A stretch of DNA of 64,000 nucleotides. Source: Rallus limicola (taxonomy: Eukaryota; Chordata; Aves; Gruiformes; Rallidae). Below the pieces are notes generated by a model. The model worked only from the letters and a program-made list of their open reading frames with translations. It did not search any database and was not told the origin of the DNA. Position numbers and translations under genes: made by a program. The first letter of the stretch is position 1; each line of letters opens with the position of its first letter. Where the stretch lies: contig JAKCOZ010000011.1 of the NCBI GenBank assembly GCA_022605955.1, positions 5,399,990 through 5,463,989 of the forward strand. The letters run 5' to 3'. Shown here one piece after another: positions 63,001 to 64,000 of this stretch.

Positions 63001-63784
63001 TAGGGATTTTTATTAATTAAACTCCAGTATGAAGCACACAATCTGGCTTTTGGTAAGAGAAATTTTGTGGTCTGAGGGAAAAGTTTGAGCTAAAAACCAT
63101 CTGTAGCAATGACATTCAGAAAAAAACCCAATGTTTAATGACAGCTCTGCAATTCATTAAGTCTTTGACCTTTAGAAAGTTAAAGCACTGGTTTTTAGCA
63201 AGACATGAAATAATAGACTGTCATAAGTAAATGACAAAAAATGTCATTTTTAAATTGTGCCAGAAGAAATTGCAGCCTGTGTTGACCAGTGATAATAATA
63301 CAACCCTGTTCAATTGAAGGTCCTATATTATCAGTAGTACTGCTCAGAAATACTCTATTCTAACTGAGCTCTATCAGGTAATGGGAAGGGATATTGATAT
63401 TTGGTGTGCAACATTGTTTGCATTTCATTAGAGATGATCACCTTGTTTCTTTAGAGCTCCTTGAAAATCCCAGGTATTAATTTTGTGCTCTTGTAGCTAA
63501 CATCAGTCTTAAAGAAGTCTTCTATTAAGAAAACCCTGAATTTGTCCGTCAGAATTCAGAACTGGTGGTTTGTGTCAGGGTGGGTCAATATTACTAAATA
63601 CATACATAATATAAATGAACAGAATTACATTCTCAGTGCACTTTAGTCTCCTTTTATGGCAAAAGGAAGCCTATCTCATCAAATGACTCTATTCTAAATT
63701 TTATTGCAGGTTCCAGAAGAGGAGAAACTACCTGAAATTCAGTCTAACACCCATCAGTCCAGCAGATATGAAGCCACCATGTAG
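48079..63784 (+). CDS. RHAG: Rh-associated glycoprotein (ammonium/gas channel), ten coding exons
   Basis: Coding exons: 48079-48190, 55371-55554, 57330-57480, 57681-57828, 58551-58717, 59631-59768, 60270-60391, 61246-61331, 61929-62002, 63710-63784. All introns are GT/AG; the joined frame is 418 residues (human 409). Internal exon lengths 151, 148, 167, 138 and 74 are those of the Rh gene family. RHAG is a 12-span Amt/Rh membrane protein of erythroid cells that conducts ammonia/ammonium and assembles with Rh proteins. Pore residues are kept: Phe105 and Phe210 (human Phe120/225 gate), Asp152 (167), His160 and His319 (175/334), and Ile46 and Phe50 (61/65). The start [13 protein letters not shown] aligns with the family start. 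Differences: loop 1 is 15 residues shorter and lacks the human Asn37 glycosylation site; five residues are gained near 337-350; the tail is 19 residues longer. The same strand and order as CRISP match human synteny. Confidence 0.97.
51692..52072 (-). mobile_element. CR1 LINE 3' end, antisense, in RHAG intron 1
   Basis: GTAGAATAATAGAGTGATAG and GGATTGGAAGGGACCTCAAA form the reversed tail; CCTGCCCTTAGACACTTCCA, CACTCTGGGCAGCCTGTGCT and CTTGTCCTACTGCTACACTT follow, ending near CTGAGTCCTTCTCCTCAACA. Confidence 0.92.
54342..54725 (+). mobile_element. CR1 LINE 3' end in RHAG intron 1
   Basis: AAAGACAAGCTGAGATACTT, then GGCTTGTTCAGCCTGGAGAA, GAGGCCCTGACACAGGTTGC and a CCAACCCAAAGCATTCTATG ATTCTATGAA tail. 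Sense to the gene. Several frameshifts are present. Confidence 0.93.
55555..57329 (+). other. RHAG intron 2 (1.8 kb)
   Basis: Non-coding. It carries a 157-codon + strand open frame at 55785-56258 with no recognised domain; by length it is the longest open frame on the + strand outside exons. No repeat family is recognised in it. Confidence 0.8.
60550..60786 (+). mobile_element. CR1 LINE 3' end in RHAG intron 7
   Basis: [13 protein letters not shown] frame (TGGAAGAATTTTTTCACAGT), CAGGGTGCCCAGCGGTGTGT, GGTTGGACTCAATGATCTCT and a CCCCTATGATTCTGTGATTC TGTGAAT tail. Sense to the gene. The tail is well preserved. Confidence 0.93.
62003..63709 (+). other. RHAG intron 9 (1.7 kb)
   Basis: Donor GTAAGA, acceptor TTTTATTGCAG. 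The early part (to about 62226) stays open in two frames by chance, but the acceptor at 63709 joins in frame to the last coding exon. No repeat is recognised. Confidence 0.8.
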
Positions 63785-64000
63785 AAAAAGAATTAATCTG
63801 TAATATTTGTCCTAATTATGTTCTTTTCAGTTTGTAATGCTAAAAAACAACATCGAAGTATTGTTCTAACCACATTAGATTTTCAAGAAGAGGCTACAGA
63901 TAGGTATGTTTTTGTAATATAAACCAAACTTGGTTTTAGAATACATAGTCATTTTGTTAAGCTCAGGTAAATTAATTAGATCTTTCCAATATACTTGTTC
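63785..64000 (+). other. RHAG 3' UTR and flank
   Basis: Sequence after the TAG stop to the window end. No canonical AATAAA is seen. The overlapping variants AATATA (63916-63921) and TATAAA (63918-63923), followed by T/G-rich sequence, could serve as a weak poly(A) signal, or the true site lies beyond the window. Confidence 0.6.

Noticed and set aside
1..64000. CRISPR arrays, operons, phage or bacterial mobile systems, tRNA or rRNA genes
   Set aside because: No regularly spaced direct repeats, no dense uninterrupted coding and no cloverleaf with A/B boxes were seen. The window is clearly vertebrate.

Overview
This window is nuclear DNA from a bird. The evidence is about 19 copies or fragments of CR1 LINEs, many ending in the 8-bp ATTCTRTG-type tail, AT-rich non-coding DNA, and two spliced vertebrate genes in which every intron has GT/AG ends and exon phases join correctly. 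I cannot name the species. There is no bacterial or phage gene, CRISPR array, rRNA or tRNA that I can support.

Layout. Positions 1-25375 hold no gene I can recognise. This part carries the end of an LTR, scattered CR1 pieces on both strands (the largest, 9890-10820, keeps a decayed piece of the CR1 reverse-transcriptase frame) and simple repeats. Positions 25376-30851 hold seven coding exons on the + strand for a 246-residue cysteine-rich secretory protein (CRISP). It has a signal peptide, a CAP domain, a hinge and an ion-channel-regulator-like domain, with all 16 family cysteines. Its poly(A) signal is at 31249. Positions 31275-48078 form a gene-free spacer of about 17 kb with CR1 pieces, one possible MIR and one LTR fragment. 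Positions 48079-63784 hold ten coding exons on the + strand for RHAG, the erythroid Rh-associated ammonium/gas-channel glycoprotein (418 residues). GATA and CACCC motifs lie just upstream. Positions 63785-64000 are RHAG 3' UTR and flank.

The order and shared orientation CRISP then RHAG match the human CRISP2-RHAG neighbourhood, so this looks like an old conserved gene pair. The two products are unrelated in function: CRISP is secreted, and RHAG is a 12-span membrane channel partner of Rh proteins.

I did not find a new biological system. The most interesting points are in the proteins. The CRISP CAP domain has lost two of its four conserved cavity residues (Glu to Gln121, His to Ser140) while keeping its fold cysteines. 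This RHAG lacks exactly 15 residues of the first extracellular loop, including the human N-glycosylation site, yet keeps every pore residue I could check, and it has a longer cytoplasmic tail. All coordinates and translations were read by eye; family assignments rest on recognised motifs, not database searches.
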